Shown here piece by piece: positions 1-11,373 of a stretch of 64,000 bases of DNA. Origin of the DNA: Sclerurus mexicanus (Eukaryota; Chordata; Aves; Passeriformes; Furnariidae); assembly GCA_013396755.1 (NCBI GenBank), contig VWZF01007160.1, positions 310,001-374,000 on the forward strand. The letters run 5' to 3'. The position numbers were made by a program, and so were the translations under genes. Each line of letters starts with the position of its first letter. Position 1 is the stretch's first letter. The notes beneath the pieces are model-generated. The model did not search any database. It saw only the letters and a list, made by a program, of their open reading frames with translations, and was not told the DNA's origin.

Positions 1-1312
1 TTTCGTGATGAAAGCCCGTGTTCAGAGACTTTGGAACTGTCGCTAAACTTGTGCATATTTTAATTTTGTGTTCTCAGACTGGGGCTGGAAACAAGTCGGG
101 GTTTTTTTGAGCAGGGAATTGTCTGACCTTCTGCTGTAGCTGGTGGAATGCTCTGCAATTTGAGGAGGGTGGTGATGCTTGGGTAAATTGACTTTTTCAG
201 GTATGTAAATAGTGAAATTTGAGATAATTGCGTTTGATGAGATGGATAGAATGAAACGCTAAGGTGGTGTGTTACACTGTTGCTACAACAGCTCTATAGA
301 ATACAGCTTTAAACCACTGCTCTAGGAGCTCTACGTCTGACACATAGAAATAAAATTCCACTTCAGATGTGGGCTTGCTCTTTTAAAAGCCTGTCTTGCT
401 TTTTGTATCCACCTGCCTGCCCCCTGTCCCTGGGATCTGGGTACTTGTGTAGCAGAATGGATCGGCGTTGTACTTCCCTGTGGTGTACTCAACCCGTGCT
501 TTCAGCACCATTTTTCACATTTGACCCTCCAACTTCAAAGGCTGTTCTGAAGGTGTTCTGCAAGGAATGGAAGGAAGCCGTGACTAATTGGAAAAGCAGA
601 GAACTGAAAAATCAGGATCATAGGTCTAGTTTTCTTGTTAGTTTCTACTGTAACACTGGAGGAGCCGTTCAAACAGATGTACGCCAGCACAGCGAGCTGT
701 CAAGTGGGCAAGAAAGGTCCCTAGTGATTTTGGAGGTAGGGTGGTTGACAAGATGTTTAGAGATCTTTTGCAGAAATGCTCTACAGAAGCAGAGTGTGCA
801 TTTCTGGGCAGTGCTGAGCAAGTCTGCTGTGTGACTTGTGGTTAAACAACTAAATTTTAAAAAAACTTTTAGCATTGTGAAGAGTGGATGGGGAAGACGT
901 GTGCAGCAAATACATCACTAATGCTGATACATGCTGACAGATTCCAAGCTGATAATCAATAGCAATTCTTTATGCCTGGGTATCTCACACTGGGAAGCAG
1001 TACCAGGACAGGTATTCCTAGTCCTTTTGTGACCCAGAGGCACATCTGGAACATCTGTTTTCAGTAATGTGCATGCTGGTAGAATGCACTACTGATGAAG
1101 GAGAGAAAGGCATCCCACCTACTTTCTTTGCGGCAACAAAACATTGGCTGTTCGCTTTTCTGTGCTGGGCAGCAAGGAGAGTTGGGGATATAACCTCAGT
1201 TGCTAGCTGAGAATAACTATTCAAAACGTAATAAACAGCCACTGATGTTATGTTCCTAATCTGAGAACATTTTGGTAAATCTTTGACATTGTAAAAGGCT
1301 TCAGATACTCAC

Positions 1313-1380
1313 TGCAATCTCTATACTTTGTAGCAATCTTACAGATTTCTGCCTGCATGTGTGTAATAGATGAAAAAGAG
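1313..1380 (-). CDS. Candidate internal exon, minus strand, unidentified
   Basis: Read on the minus strand, a pyrimidine-rich acceptor (GGTTTTATTTTCAG) is followed by 68 nt and a good donor (TTGCA|GTGAGTAT). One frame is open across it: one leading base, then 22 codons starting SFSSITHMQ and ending IATKYRDC, then one trailing base. No domain is recognisable. Its strand is opposite to the better-supported exon chain and no partner exon with matching phase was found nearby. Chance pairs of splice-like sites are common at this scale, so this is a candidate only. Confidence 0.15.
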
Positions 1381-2644
1381 CTGAAAATAAAACCCTCTGT
1401 AGATGATGTGTAGTGTGCAATGTGTGACACAAGTTGCTTGCCTTTGCTTATTTTAAATCTTTCATTGCTTAGTTTTCTGTTCTGAAGTGCAATAGCTATT
1501 TTTCTTAGCAAGTTTTCAGTATGATTGCCAATTAGTCATTTTCCTCAATGTTTTCTCAAAAAAAAATGTAAATAATAATCAGTGGTGGGGGTTTTTTTGT
1601 TGTTTTGTTTGGTTTTTTTTTTAAAGAAGAATAGAACTAGATATTTGCTCATTTTGTACCTGTGACATTCTTTTTGGGTAAGACTTCACATATGCACAGA
1701 TAAGAAGACCTCTTATAGCGTAGCTAACAAACGTTTATGGCACTAAGCTGAAAAATGAGATGTGTAACATTAATATACGCAAAGTAATCATTTTGGCAGT
1801 AATGACATTTTTATGTAATAAACGTTTGGTGAAATTGAATAGCATTTATTGTGTGATGTGAACAGAGTCTGTTGTAGTTGTAATTTAGGTGGTATGAACA
1901 TGGCTTATAAATTCAAATCAAAATGTATGTGCCTTTTTACTCAAAGGAATGATGTCTGAATAGCTTCTTGGTTTACACTAAGAACATACCCGTAATGTTG
2001 AGAAGATCTGACTTAGATTTGAAGGCATCCATCCTTCAGTCTTTCACCTCTGGGTCTCAGTTTCTAGCTCAACTTATTTTGCCTGTGATGGTTGTATATT
2101 AGTAGTTTCTCAGTTGAACTGTTAGGGGAAATATATCAATCATTGATCTGATGTGATGAAGAATATTCAGATTTAAACTTTACGCTTTCTCCAAGTTAGT
2201 CCTCCTGCTTTCAGTGTTTCTTCAGACTATAGATGCTTTAAGAGAATGTGTAAGAGTGTTGTTCTGATATTGCAGTTCTTTACTGGTATTTCAGTGGGTG
2301 CCTAAATGATTTTGTTATAGTAGATGACCAGGCAGTTGAGTTATGCTACCAGTAACTCCCTCGCATTTTCCAGAATAGTGCTCAAACTACTCATTCACGT
2401 GTTTACAAAAAATGGTCATCATTCCTTTAAATTCAGCCAAAAGATACTAACCTTGGCAGCTGTCTGAACATTACACATTCATTTGAAGCTTGCATCAAGA
2501 AGATGTAAAATGTATGAATATAGCCAGCTGAGTTGCAATGTGCTCATTTTGCTTTTTAGATAGGCAGAAACGTCTTTGTAGTGGATTGAAAAGAGCACTA
2601 CTTACTATGCCACTCTTGGACTATGAATTACAATTTTAAAGCAG

Positions 2645-2748
2645 GGAAGCAGAGGAATGTATACAAATGCTTCTATGACCAGTGATGAACTCACAGCTCC
2701 TGAGTTACTAGGACTGATGATCAAAGAGCAACCACATGTTCAGAACAG
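2645..2748 (+). CDS. Candidate exon, plus strand, unidentified
   Basis: The stretch ends at a good donor (CAGAACAG|GTAAAT). One frame is open through it: 34 codons plus two bases. From an ATG at 2657 the peptide begins MYTNASMTSDELTAPELL and ends EQPHVQN. The composition is polar and protein-like, but the acceptor (TTTTAAAGCAG) has a poor pyrimidine tract. The end phase (two bases) does not join to the exon at 5206, because that join brings a stop. It could be an alternative first exon, a decayed exon or chance. Confidence 0.12.
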
Positions 2749-2989
2749 GTAAATAAAAGGAATGAGGGAATAAGTTTGGGAAAACCCCTATACTTAAAGT
2801 TTACATGTATGGCAGAAACCGTACAAAGAAAACTTTGATCTGTCAAAAATCGGGCTCAGAAGACTCCTCTGCTTGATTGTATTGATCTTCATGCACAAGG
2901 AGCCACAGCAGCAACCCGAAGAACACCAGCTGTGTAGCACTGGCATCTCAGCAGATCAATAGATGTGTCCCCGTTTGGCTTGAAAAAGG

Positions 2990-3060
2990 TGGTCTATAAA
3001 AGCTCATGATGTGGTGGGGGCTGAACTGCAGCTGCTGCATGGCTGAGGGGGCTGCCAGCT
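2990..3060 (+). promoter_or_regulatory. TATA-like sequence, possible core promoter
   Basis: CTATAAAAGCTC lies at about 2993-3004 and matches the TATA-box consensus. It is followed by GC-richer sequence with many CAGCTG-type E-box cores. A polyadenylation-type AATAAA lies downstream near 3620, after a 61-codon open frame at 3456-3641. No splice-supported transcript can be drawn between them, so this is a motif match with no proof of use. Confidence 0.12.
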
Positions 3061-3850
3061 ATGCAGCCCCTCTGTGTGTAACCTGTCAGCCCTCCTCCTT
3101 TGCTATTTACACCTGCTGATGCGGACCTGCCCTCAGAGCCAGCTGGGACACTCCAGAATCAGTGCCTCAAAGGAGGAGGTGGTGTTGGCTGCAAGGGCAA
3201 GAGACACCGGGACCTGAGCTACGCCCTTTTCTTCTTTTTAGTTTGAAAGGTGACTTAAAATGGTCAGATCCTGCCAGCTTAATTCCTAAGTCCTATCATT
3301 TGCATGTAACTCTCTCTGCTGTGGTATCAACCGAGTAAGATGTTTGAAAAGCTGTTAGGAACGAAAAGCATGGGAATTTCCAGTTTAACCGTAGTAGGAG
3401 TTGCAGTAGAAGCCTGAAGCTTTTTTTTTTTTCCCTTTTTTTTTGCTCCTGAGCTTTGAAAACACTCAGTTGGGCTGTGATGGGTACGTGGGTTTTGGTG
3501 AACAGGTTCAGGAGGAGTCTCCCCGCTAAGGAAAACAGGAATTCTGCTGCCTGTCACCATGCAGGGCTTCTCCGCTTTGCAGCAGCAATTTTGTTTTCTG
3601 GAAAGAGGAAAGGCGGCTTAAATAAACATAATAACCCTTGAGACTGAATCACAGCTACTTATTATAGCTGACATCCACTGAGAGGTTTTGGTTTGTTTTT
3701 TTTTTTGAGGGGGGTGGTGGTGGTGGGGTTTTTTTGTCTTTAAATTTTTTATTGGTGACCGCTTTAAAATTTAAACCCGAACTAGGAAAACAGGAACTGT
3801 AGGTGTGGAGGTGTTCCTTCACCCCGATTTGCGTGCAGGCTGTTTTTTTA

Positions 3851-4105
3851 TTTAGTTGGGTAGGTGTGTTCGGCGTGTGTGCGAGCAATTGGAGGTGTCA
3901 GCAGTTTCCTACGAGCCGCTCTTGCTGACTCACGTGTCTGGTGCGGCTCGGAGCTACCCTGGCTACAAACTCTCCACAATGGGAGGGACCGCCAGTGCCG
4001 AGCCGCCGTTCAAAGGTTGTTTTCAGTTCTCCGGTCACTGCCTTGCTGTGGTTTTCTTCCCCTGTAACACCGAAATGCACTGTCATTTTGCCAGGCTGCC
4101 GTCCC
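3851..4105. promoter_or_regulatory. Small CpG-rich patch with MAF/AP-1 and E-box motifs
   Basis: CpG dinucleotides cluster here (around 3868-3960 and 3989-4010) in otherwise CpG-poor sequence. TGCTGACTCA at 3923-3932 is a MAF/NRF2/AP-1-type site, and it overlaps the E-box CACGTG at 3931-3936. An ATG at 3979 opens a short frame beginning MGGTASAEPPFK; on the minus strand a donor-like CAC|GTGAGT occurs at the same place. The patch could be an alternative promoter or an enhancer. It is shorter than a normal CpG island. Confidence 0.25.
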
Positions 4106-4207
4106 TCTAGGTGCATGGGTTAAAGCAGAAGTGCATTGTGCTGATGCAGAGGTTGTGCTCGAAGCGCATCTGGATGCTACGGATGTTCAACAGGCTAAAC
4201 CTCTGGG

Positions 4208-4312
4208 GTTTATTTCGGTTTTGGTTTTTTTGGTTTGTTGGGTTTTTTTCCCCTCGTTTGTGCGTGTTTCTGGGAGTTTGTTTTGTTTTGGTTTTGTGTA
4301 TGTGTGTGTGAA
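4208..4312 (+). repeat. G/T-rich low-complexity tract
   Basis: This is an irregular run of T-tracts broken by G or GG (GGTTTT-like units) ending in a short TGTGTGTG stretch. There is no coding content. Similar tracts lie at about 10637-10697, 26110-26212, 31064-31100, 45115-45160 and 56766-56810, all with the G/T strand as plus. Most long junk open frames around them are minus-strand readings rich in Lys, Asn, Gln and Pro, an artefact of the composition. Confidence 0.7.
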
Positions 4313-4325
4313 TGGGATGTTATCA

Positions 4326-4350
4326 AACCACACCCCCCCCTCCCACCCCA
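4326..4350 (-). other. C-run cluster, G-quadruplex motif on the minus strand
   Basis: Runs of eight, three and four C separated by one or two bases lie just after the G/T-rich tract. On the minus strand this can satisfy a four-run quadruplex pattern if the run of eight is split. It is a motif only. Confidence 0.35.
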
Positions 4351-5205
4351 GCATTGTTCCAAATTTGCATATGACGAGTCTAGCCTATGAATTGTATTTT
4401 CCTTTTCCAAATGCAAGCTGTAGTCTCCTACCCTCCACCCCTTTTTATGGCAGAAATCTTTATTAGAGCCAGTAAGGTGTTCTGATTAAGCTTTGAAAAC
4501 CTTGTTTCAGCTAGCCTTAATTTTCAGAATTTTACTATTTCTCAGTCTGTTTTTTATCTCCTGTGCGGCAGTATCACTGGCTGCTTGGGTAAAAGGATTC
4601 CTTCATCTGCTCACGCTCTTGTACAACTGCTTCTTTATGTACCGACTGTATTCTGATTACTCATAAGGATCCTAAAAGGATAGCTTCTGCTGACTGATGA
4701 TTTTTAACTGGTCTTGTTGTGGGTTGTTTGTTGGGTTTTTTCCCCCTCTTCCCTCCTTTCTTAGTAGATCACAAAAGCCTTTGCAGAAGTGGAGTGAATT
4801 AGCCATCTGCAGTTCTGGATTTGCTGTCACGGAGTTTAGATTCGTAGTTGCCTTTTGTGTATTTTTCTTGTGGAATGGGGTGAATAATAAGCGGTCTTTG
4901 AAAGTGTGATAAACAAAATCAGCTGGTATAAAACAGGGTTTGATAACAACAAGGTGAGTTCTTGTCACTTGTTTTGTTTTTAGTCAGCTACTTTGACCAG
5001 TAATGAATAGAAAACCACATTGAGAGCTTTGTAACACATGAAGAAAATGGGTGTTCTTGGTTTCCGCCAATACAAATGACTCATCAGTATCAGTAGGGTT
5101 TCTACTTCTAATAATAAAACTGTGAAAGACCTTTAAAACAAGTGGCTTTGGCCCCTACTGTTAGTAAAAGGTTGGAAAATATTACCTTGGGATTTTTTTT
5201 TTCAG

Positions 5206-5263
5206 TTTAGGGAAGATTTAGTGATTTGCTGTGCAACAGTGAAAGATCTTGTACGCTCCAAAG
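5206..5263 (+). CDS. Candidate coding exon 1 of the plus-strand chain, unidentified protein
   Basis: A strong acceptor (ten T then CAG) precedes 58 nt ending at TCCAAAG|GTAAAC, a reasonable donor. Only one frame is open: FREDLVICCATVKDLVRSK plus one base (G), so the exon runs phase 0 to phase 1. The trailing G joins the first two bases of 22490-22533 to make a Val codon and the frame stays open. I do not recognise the family. The peptide has no signal sequence and no clear motif, and there is no frame change or stop. The peptide is short, so a pseudo-exon cannot be excluded; the phase agreement raises confidence modestly. Confidence 0.38.
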
Positions 5264-7398
5264 GTAAACCTATACTCATACCACTGCTTACAGTGCTAAA
5301 GTCTTCCCATCTCCTGTCGCCTCCTCAGTGTTTTGCATTTCACCACAGAATATTGCCGATCCTTAGCCTCAATGTCAGAGATGCGCATCTGGAAAATATA
5401 ATCTATTTATGTCGAGTGGGAGAAGACTTGGCACACTACCTCATCTTGCCGAGCTGCTGTTCTCCACTTCTTTTCCAGTCTGGTAAAGAGAGGGACAGTA
5501 AGACTGCCTAGTGACCTGTATTGCTGTTTGAGCTGGGATCAAAGGATCCAGAGAGGAAAAGTAAACAGAAAATAGGATTTGAAGAATAAATGACAACTGT
5601 AGGATGTGTCTGTCACTACCTGGAAGGAAACACACACCTTCCAGTACTGAAAGTGATACTGAAAAAAGGGCAAATCAGAAAGTGATCTATTAAATCCTTC
5701 TATTTCTCTCTCTCCCTTTTAAAAAGTAATAGTTTTCAAGTCCTTTTGGCTGTTTACCTATGAGGCTGAAATATTTTTGTAGAGATTCTGTCCTGTCTTC
5801 AGTGCAGTGAAGCAACCCCAGTGCATATTTGCTTGAAACTGTGCTTTGTAGAACACAAGGTTATCTTGTTTCTATGTAAGCAGAGCATGCCCTTCATGGT
5901 GTTATAGTATATCAAATTTTAATTCTTTTATTCAAGGTATTGTAATGGTAGACTAATCAATGCCTCCTTATTTGCTGCATTAATATTTAGTATTGTTACC
6001 TGTTTTTAAGCTGCCTGTGTTATAAAATTTAAAAAGTATAAATGAGGCAGAACTAATATTTTCTTCCCTGTTAGAGTGAAAATTCCAACATATATGAAAC
6101 CTCCATGTTTACTTTCTCTGTTGTTGCAATATTTATACTAGTAAGTTATTCCTTATAAGGATGGGCTGGTTCTTTGTTTCTTCTTATTCTATTTTAAAAG
6201 CAGAGTGCACTTTTTACAAAAGCCATTCTGGCATAGATCTCAGAAAATCTAGACCTATCCCAGCTCTCTCACTGTTGCGGGCATCTTTTACCACTAAATA
6301 TTTAAATATATTTATGTAGTTAATTTGCGTTTTGCTGAAATACATTGGATGTGTTTGTCAATTTCTTGTGTAAGCAGACTGTGATGGAGAATCTTTGTCT
6401 TGTAGCCTCTTACTGGGAGAGGCGCACTAAAAATAGAGGTGCAGAAGCCTGTGGAAATAAAACTTCGAAACGTGAAAATCCAGTTGTTTTTTACATGGCA
6501 AAAATAAGATTTTACTGTTTTCAGATCAGTATAGCAGAAAAAGCCAACTTCCAGCTTAAGGGGGATTTATTCATGGACAGTTCTTAGTGAAGTTCACAGA
6601 AGAATAGTTGGTAAGGACTGCAAAATAAGGCGTCAGTAGTCATTCCGATTTCAAGAGGATGTGGGTTCAACACTGATTTCAGCTTGTCTTTAGAAAATCT
6701 TGCCAACAAAAGTGTCGTGAGGGTTGGATCACAGCAAATGAACAATGCGTCTAAATCTCATCCGTACTTTGATTTCTGTTGACTCAGAAGTGGGTTTTGT
6801 GTCCAAAATCACTGAAGACTGGACCTGTGAAGGGCAGATGACAGCCTTGCTACTAAATTTTGAGACTGTGATTCTGCTCAGTATCTCCTCTCCTTGCTTT
6901 TGCTTGCCCTGGCACCTCTCTCATCCCCCAGTGGGCCAGCACTGAGAGCTAAATTCGCAGAAAATTATTCACTATATGTGTAGGGCTAGTTTTCTGTGTG
7001 TTATGTTTACTGCAGAGTCTGTCAAGGACCTAGGTAATGGGTCAAATTAAATCAAAACTTGTTAAAAGACTTAGAGCTGACCATGGGATGTCTGGTCCCC
7101 AAAGCCCACTGACCATCACAGCATCATGCCTCAACTTCTGAAGGTCCTTCTTGTTTTTCTTTGGTAATGTGGCAGCTCTGCAGAAAACCATTAGCAGCCC
7201 ATGCCCAGCCTAACCTGTAGCTCAGCAGTAGGAGCTTGCTTCCCAAGGCATGAGAGGTTTGGGGTGTTTAATTTCAGCTTCCGTCTGCAACTGCCAATTG
7301 AAAAAAAGTTAGAGGAAAGCAGAACTCAATCAAGTGCCTCTTTCATGTTAACCAAATGCAAAGGTACTATCTCCTGCAAATATTCAAATGACTGGAAC

Positions 7399-7630
7399 AG
7401 GGTAGGTTCAGATTAGATATTAGGAAGAAGTTGTTTAGTGCAAGGGTGTTGAAGCACTGGAACAGGTTGCCAAGAAAACCTGTGGATGCCTCATCCCTGG
7501 AAGTGTTCAAGGCCAAGCTGGATGGGTGTTTAATCATGGGTCTACTGGAAGGTGTCCCTGCCCATGGCAGTGGGGTTGGAATTAGATGATCATGAAAGTC
7601 CTTCCAACCCAAACCATTCTATGACTCTGT
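7399..7630 (+). mobile_element. CR1 LINE fragment, 3' end
   Basis: The sequence follows the CR1 3'-end consensus in order: GATTAGATATTAGGAAGAAG, then CACTGGAACAGGTTGCC, then a CATCCCTGGAAGTGTTCAAGG block, then TCCTTCCAACCCAAACCATT and a tail CTATGACTCTG. Only the 3' non-coding part and the end of the element are present, a severe 5' truncation typical of CR1 retrotransposition. Several substitutions against the consensus indicate an old, immobile copy. Confidence 0.93.
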
Positions 7631-10505
7631 AACTGTTCTGCTTCCTACCTCATTCTGGCTTCTCCAGGCCTGATGTGACCTGGTTGTGTCACCAATCTCC
7701 CAGATGTGATGAGCTCTTATGAATTTTAAACCTGTTACATCTGAGGCAATGAGCAGACCTGATGACCATGGAGCATTTTTTGGACAATGTGGCTGCAATC
7801 CCAGACTCTCAGATCTCCTTGCAACCTTTTATCACTCTGGGTATGATGGCCATTGATGTTGAGTAATGGGTTCAGCAGATGACCAGAATGGCTTGAATTT
7901 ACTCAGGTGAGGGAGGGAGTCTAACTTCATCCTTTATAATGAATGAGTGAAGTCAGGAGGTTGTAACACCTTCTGCCACTTGGAGCTCCTCCTTGGCCAT
8001 GTGCTTGTTATGCTTTGCTGAGCTGATTCAGCTTTCTGACCTAATACTTGCCAATGTAACCATTTTGTTCATCCTGGCTAATTTTCCTAGGGCATTTGAT
8101 GAGAAAGACCACTAGTCCAAAGAGAAGCAAAGCTAAAGCAGGAAAGATGGGGAGAGCAGTGGGAATGCAGGTTGCTGAGGGGCAAACCCAAATTTCTTGG
8201 AGCTGCTGCATGTAGTATCACCCCACATGGCTGCTGGAGCTGGATGGCTGTTGTTTGGGAGGGGCGTGGCACTGCTACCATTTCCCTGTGTTCCTGAGCA
8301 GCACCAGGGGTGATTTGCAAAGCTGAATGCTGGTCATGTGTATTAGACAAACTTTTCACCAGAACTTGACTAGCAAAACTGAAAGTGTCTGCAGGCTTTT
8401 GGTTACATGCTCCTGAGCTGGGAGACCTGAATTCTGCTTCAGGTCAATTTCAGGTATCTGCTGTGCCCAAGCTACTTCTGCATGTGGAACATGTACCTTG
8501 AGAACTCAGCAATTTAACTTAATTTCCAATCCCTTCATTTATTTCTGTAACTTACTAAATGTGTACCAAGGGAAAGTGTGGAGCAGAATTTTTCATATAG
8601 GAATTCAAATTAAGTGATGGTGAGAAGTAATCATGGGGCATATCAGTAAGATAAGCCCAGTATTAAACTCATAGTACATTATAAAATGTATGCGTAGTTT
8701 GTCACAGCTGGAAAATCATGGGAAATGCAAATCTAAGCATTCTGAAAGGAAATTTTTTGTCTTTTTCCCCTTCTTGGTCCTCTTCATCTGTCTTATTATT
8801 AGACTAGAGTCAGTGATTCATTCAGTAATCTCTTTCTTGGACAGTTAGTCATCTGCCAATTTGTGTTAACTTTCCACTTTGTTCAGAAAGTGAGTAATGC
8901 TTAATGCACCAACCAACAAATTCCAAGCTTAAAAAACTGTGAGCATCATTCACATCATCTCTAAACTTTCTCTTAAAAATTTTTACCATTCCATGAGATC
9001 AAAGCAAGTAAGGTCTGGCATGCAATGTTGTACAGCTATAGTCCGGTTGTTTTGTCTAGCCCCAGTTATTAAAGCAAAAGAGAAGGTTACAAATGCAGTG
9101 CACAAGTTCTGTTGTACAGCAACCCACATGTTACTTAATCAGTGTAATGGTTCTTGTTTTCCTTTGCAACTCCTACTTTCAAGGGGTAAATATTGCCTAC
9201 TTACTTGCCTCCCTTCCTCCCCAGACTGCCATGACTTGCTAAATTTTATTGTTTCCTACCTCAACAAATTATGATGTTATCAAGGCTAAATTAGTGAAAA
9301 TAGCTTGCAAGGAAAGTAATAATTGGTATTAGCTGCCTGCTTCAAATGTTTCTAGTGCCTTTCATGATTAGTTTTGGTGGAAAAAAATTTACTGTGCTGT
9401 TGAAGTGTTATCTATGTACAACTTGAAGCTATAAAGTCTTTCTCTAGCAATGGGGTAGATATTTTGATCTCAAGGTGATGCCAGTTATTTCTGAAGATGA
9501 ACACAGTACTTGTTTGAATCACTTGAGAATTTTTTAACTACTTTTTTCTTTCTTATGGAAACTGGAGTAGCGTAAAGAGTAACAAGGTCAGTAATGTCAC
9601 AGGAGAACTTTATAGGACCAAAGTCTTTACAGTCTGCTCTAAAATAACATGAAAGGGCTGACTACCACACTCAGCAGCAAAGGAATTCAAAGTGCAGAAC
9701 AGACTTGAGTGCTCTGGGGAGTATGTGCGTGTGTGGGGGTAGGCCAAGGTGGCGGTGGTAAACATGAATGTCAAAACTAGTTTGCTTGGCTCCACATTTT
9801 TCCTTGTTCCTTCCACAGGTGCCTGTTGTCCTCCCCTGCAACTTCAGTCCATTTCTGACAGTGCAGTTGTCCTCTTTGTCTATGATTGTCCTGTGATGCG
9901 GGTGGTTTTGGGGTGTTGCCGGTGCCATGGTTCTGTAAACAGGCAATGTGAAAGCTGGTAGAGGGGAAGGAATAGCCTTTAGTTGTGGGGTCCATAGGCA
10001 AGTCTTGGCCCTCTCCTGATGCAGCATGGCAGTGCCATAACAGAGTTCTGTAATGCTCTGCTTTTGTCAGAATAAGAAAATCTTTATTTAGTCTTGAGGA
10101 AAAGGTAGAGGAACATCTATTTTCCAAGACTGGATTCCTAGAATCCCATTCTGTTCTGTGTAAATACCCAAAATGTCCTTGTAGCCATGTTCTAGTGTGA
10201 AGAATCGTGTCCTCTGAAAGGTTTTCCCTTGCAGTCTTAGTCTTACTTTGCAAATCAGTGAGTTTGGATAATTTGGTTAAGCTTTGGACAAACAGCCATA
10301 CTGGTGATGCTTGTTTGGACACCAGACTTTGGGATTTGCCCATGCTGGTTACCTACACATTTTCTGGTATCAGCAGTGTTAGTTAATGCACTCCCCCACC
10401 ACACATAGGATGTCTGTGCCCACACCAGCATTGCTTTCAGGTTACTGATTTAAACCTTCAGAGCATTACAAAGAAGGCTGTCTCCTTGATAGTTGTGGGA
10501 TATGA

Positions 10506-10528
10506 GGGGTGGGGGTGGAGGGGGTGGG
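10506..10528 (+). other. Canonical G-quadruplex motif
   Basis: Four G-runs of 4, 5, 5 and 3 are separated by loops T, TGGA and T, fitting the G3+N1-7 rule with very short loops. The motif lies in a G-rich stretch (10500-10580) with no gene assigned nearby. Short loops normally mean a stable fold; function here is unknown. Confidence 0.7.
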
Positions 10529-11205
10529 CAGGCGAAGAAGAGCAAAGGCTGAGATTGGCGGTGCAGCTGTCGGTGGGGTTCGGTGTGCACAGTGCATGCA
10601 TGGCTCAAGTGATGGCTGATTCACTGCTTGAAGGTGGTTTGGGGTTTGTTTTTGGTGTTTTAGTTTTTGTTTGGTTTCTGTTTGTTTGTTTGTTTAAAGA
10701 AGTATTCCACCCAGAGCTGAGAATTGGTGCTGTTTGGTTGGACCGTGAGTAAACCAGAACTGTGAGGAATGGTTTTGCTTCCAGCCTTTTGCTCCCGATG
10801 TCCATTGGTTAGTGCCAGGCAACAGACCTGGAGTGCTGAACTGACATTGGAGGAGGCGGGCATCTGACTTTCATGGGGCTGTGCAGTGTTTGGGGGATTT
10901 CTTATTTGCTGGGTTTAGCACTTCATGCTGCAGGTCATCTGGACTGGGCAGAGGAGGCTGCAGGATTTACAGCTGTACTTGGTCTAACACCCTGGCACAG
11001 CTGCTTTCTTTGGCTGGGTAGAGATGATAGGGTGAAGGAGAGATGACCATGCGCCCGAGACCTTGTAGGTGTTGAAGCCCAGATAAGGAGAATGTTTACT
11101 GTTGCAAAGCTGAAATTGTATTCAGGGCACTTTTATCTGAGGAAATATATATATATTTATTTGGTTTTGTGCCATGTCCACCTTCCGTTTGTTTCCTCAC
11201 TGTAG

Positions 11206-11373
11206 AGCTTCGATTATTCCCAGGAAGATGGGCACCCCAGCACCATCCTCCCGCACAGAGAGGTGCCCAAGGAGGTGCAGCAGGGTTCTCCCGGGTATTT
11301 AGAGAGGGGTGGCTCCTGCCCCGACTCGCTCTGCAGGTGTGCTGTGCAGTCAGTTAGAGAAACCGCGAGTTGA
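11206..11373 (+). CDS. Candidate terminal exon-like open frame, unidentified
   Basis: A strong acceptor (CCGTTTGTTTCCTCACTGTAG) is followed by 55 open codons beginning SFDYSQEDGHPST and a TGA at 11371-11373. No AATAAA lies close downstream and no obvious donor lies inside, so it would have to be a terminal exon with a long 3' UTR, or a pseudo-exon. Local GC is raised, which lengthens chance open frames. No domain was recognised. Confidence 0.1.
   Translation, partial: SFDYSQEDGHPSTILPHREVPKEVQQGSPGYLERGGSCPDSLCRCAVQSVRETAS

Larger units (their letters stand above)
1..5205. other. Non-coding sequence upstream of the first supported exon
   Basis: This interval is AT-rich, with frequent stops in all frames and no CR1 copy that I can see. 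It holds two weak exon candidates (1313-1380 minus, 2645-2748 plus), a TATA-like sequence near 2994, a CpG-rich patch at 3851-4105 and a G/T-rich tract at 4208-4312, each listed separately. The open frames here are short (up to about 155 codons near 367-834) and show no recognisable domain. If the plus-strand exon chain is real, this is either an upstream intron or the 5' flank; the sequence alone does not decide. Confidence 0.5.

Noticed and set aside
6075..6140. Exon-like 66 nt (TTCCCTGTTAG acceptor, ATACTA|GTAAGT donor), open in phase 0
   Set aside because: Joining it after the exon at 5206-5263 brings an immediate stop (phase 1 needed), and no other partner was found. The peptide is short and unremarkable.
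9777..10343. 188-codon open frame on minus
   Set aside because: With stops at about 3 in 64 codons, roughly one frame this long is expected by chance in six frames of 64 kb. No recognisable domain or signal.
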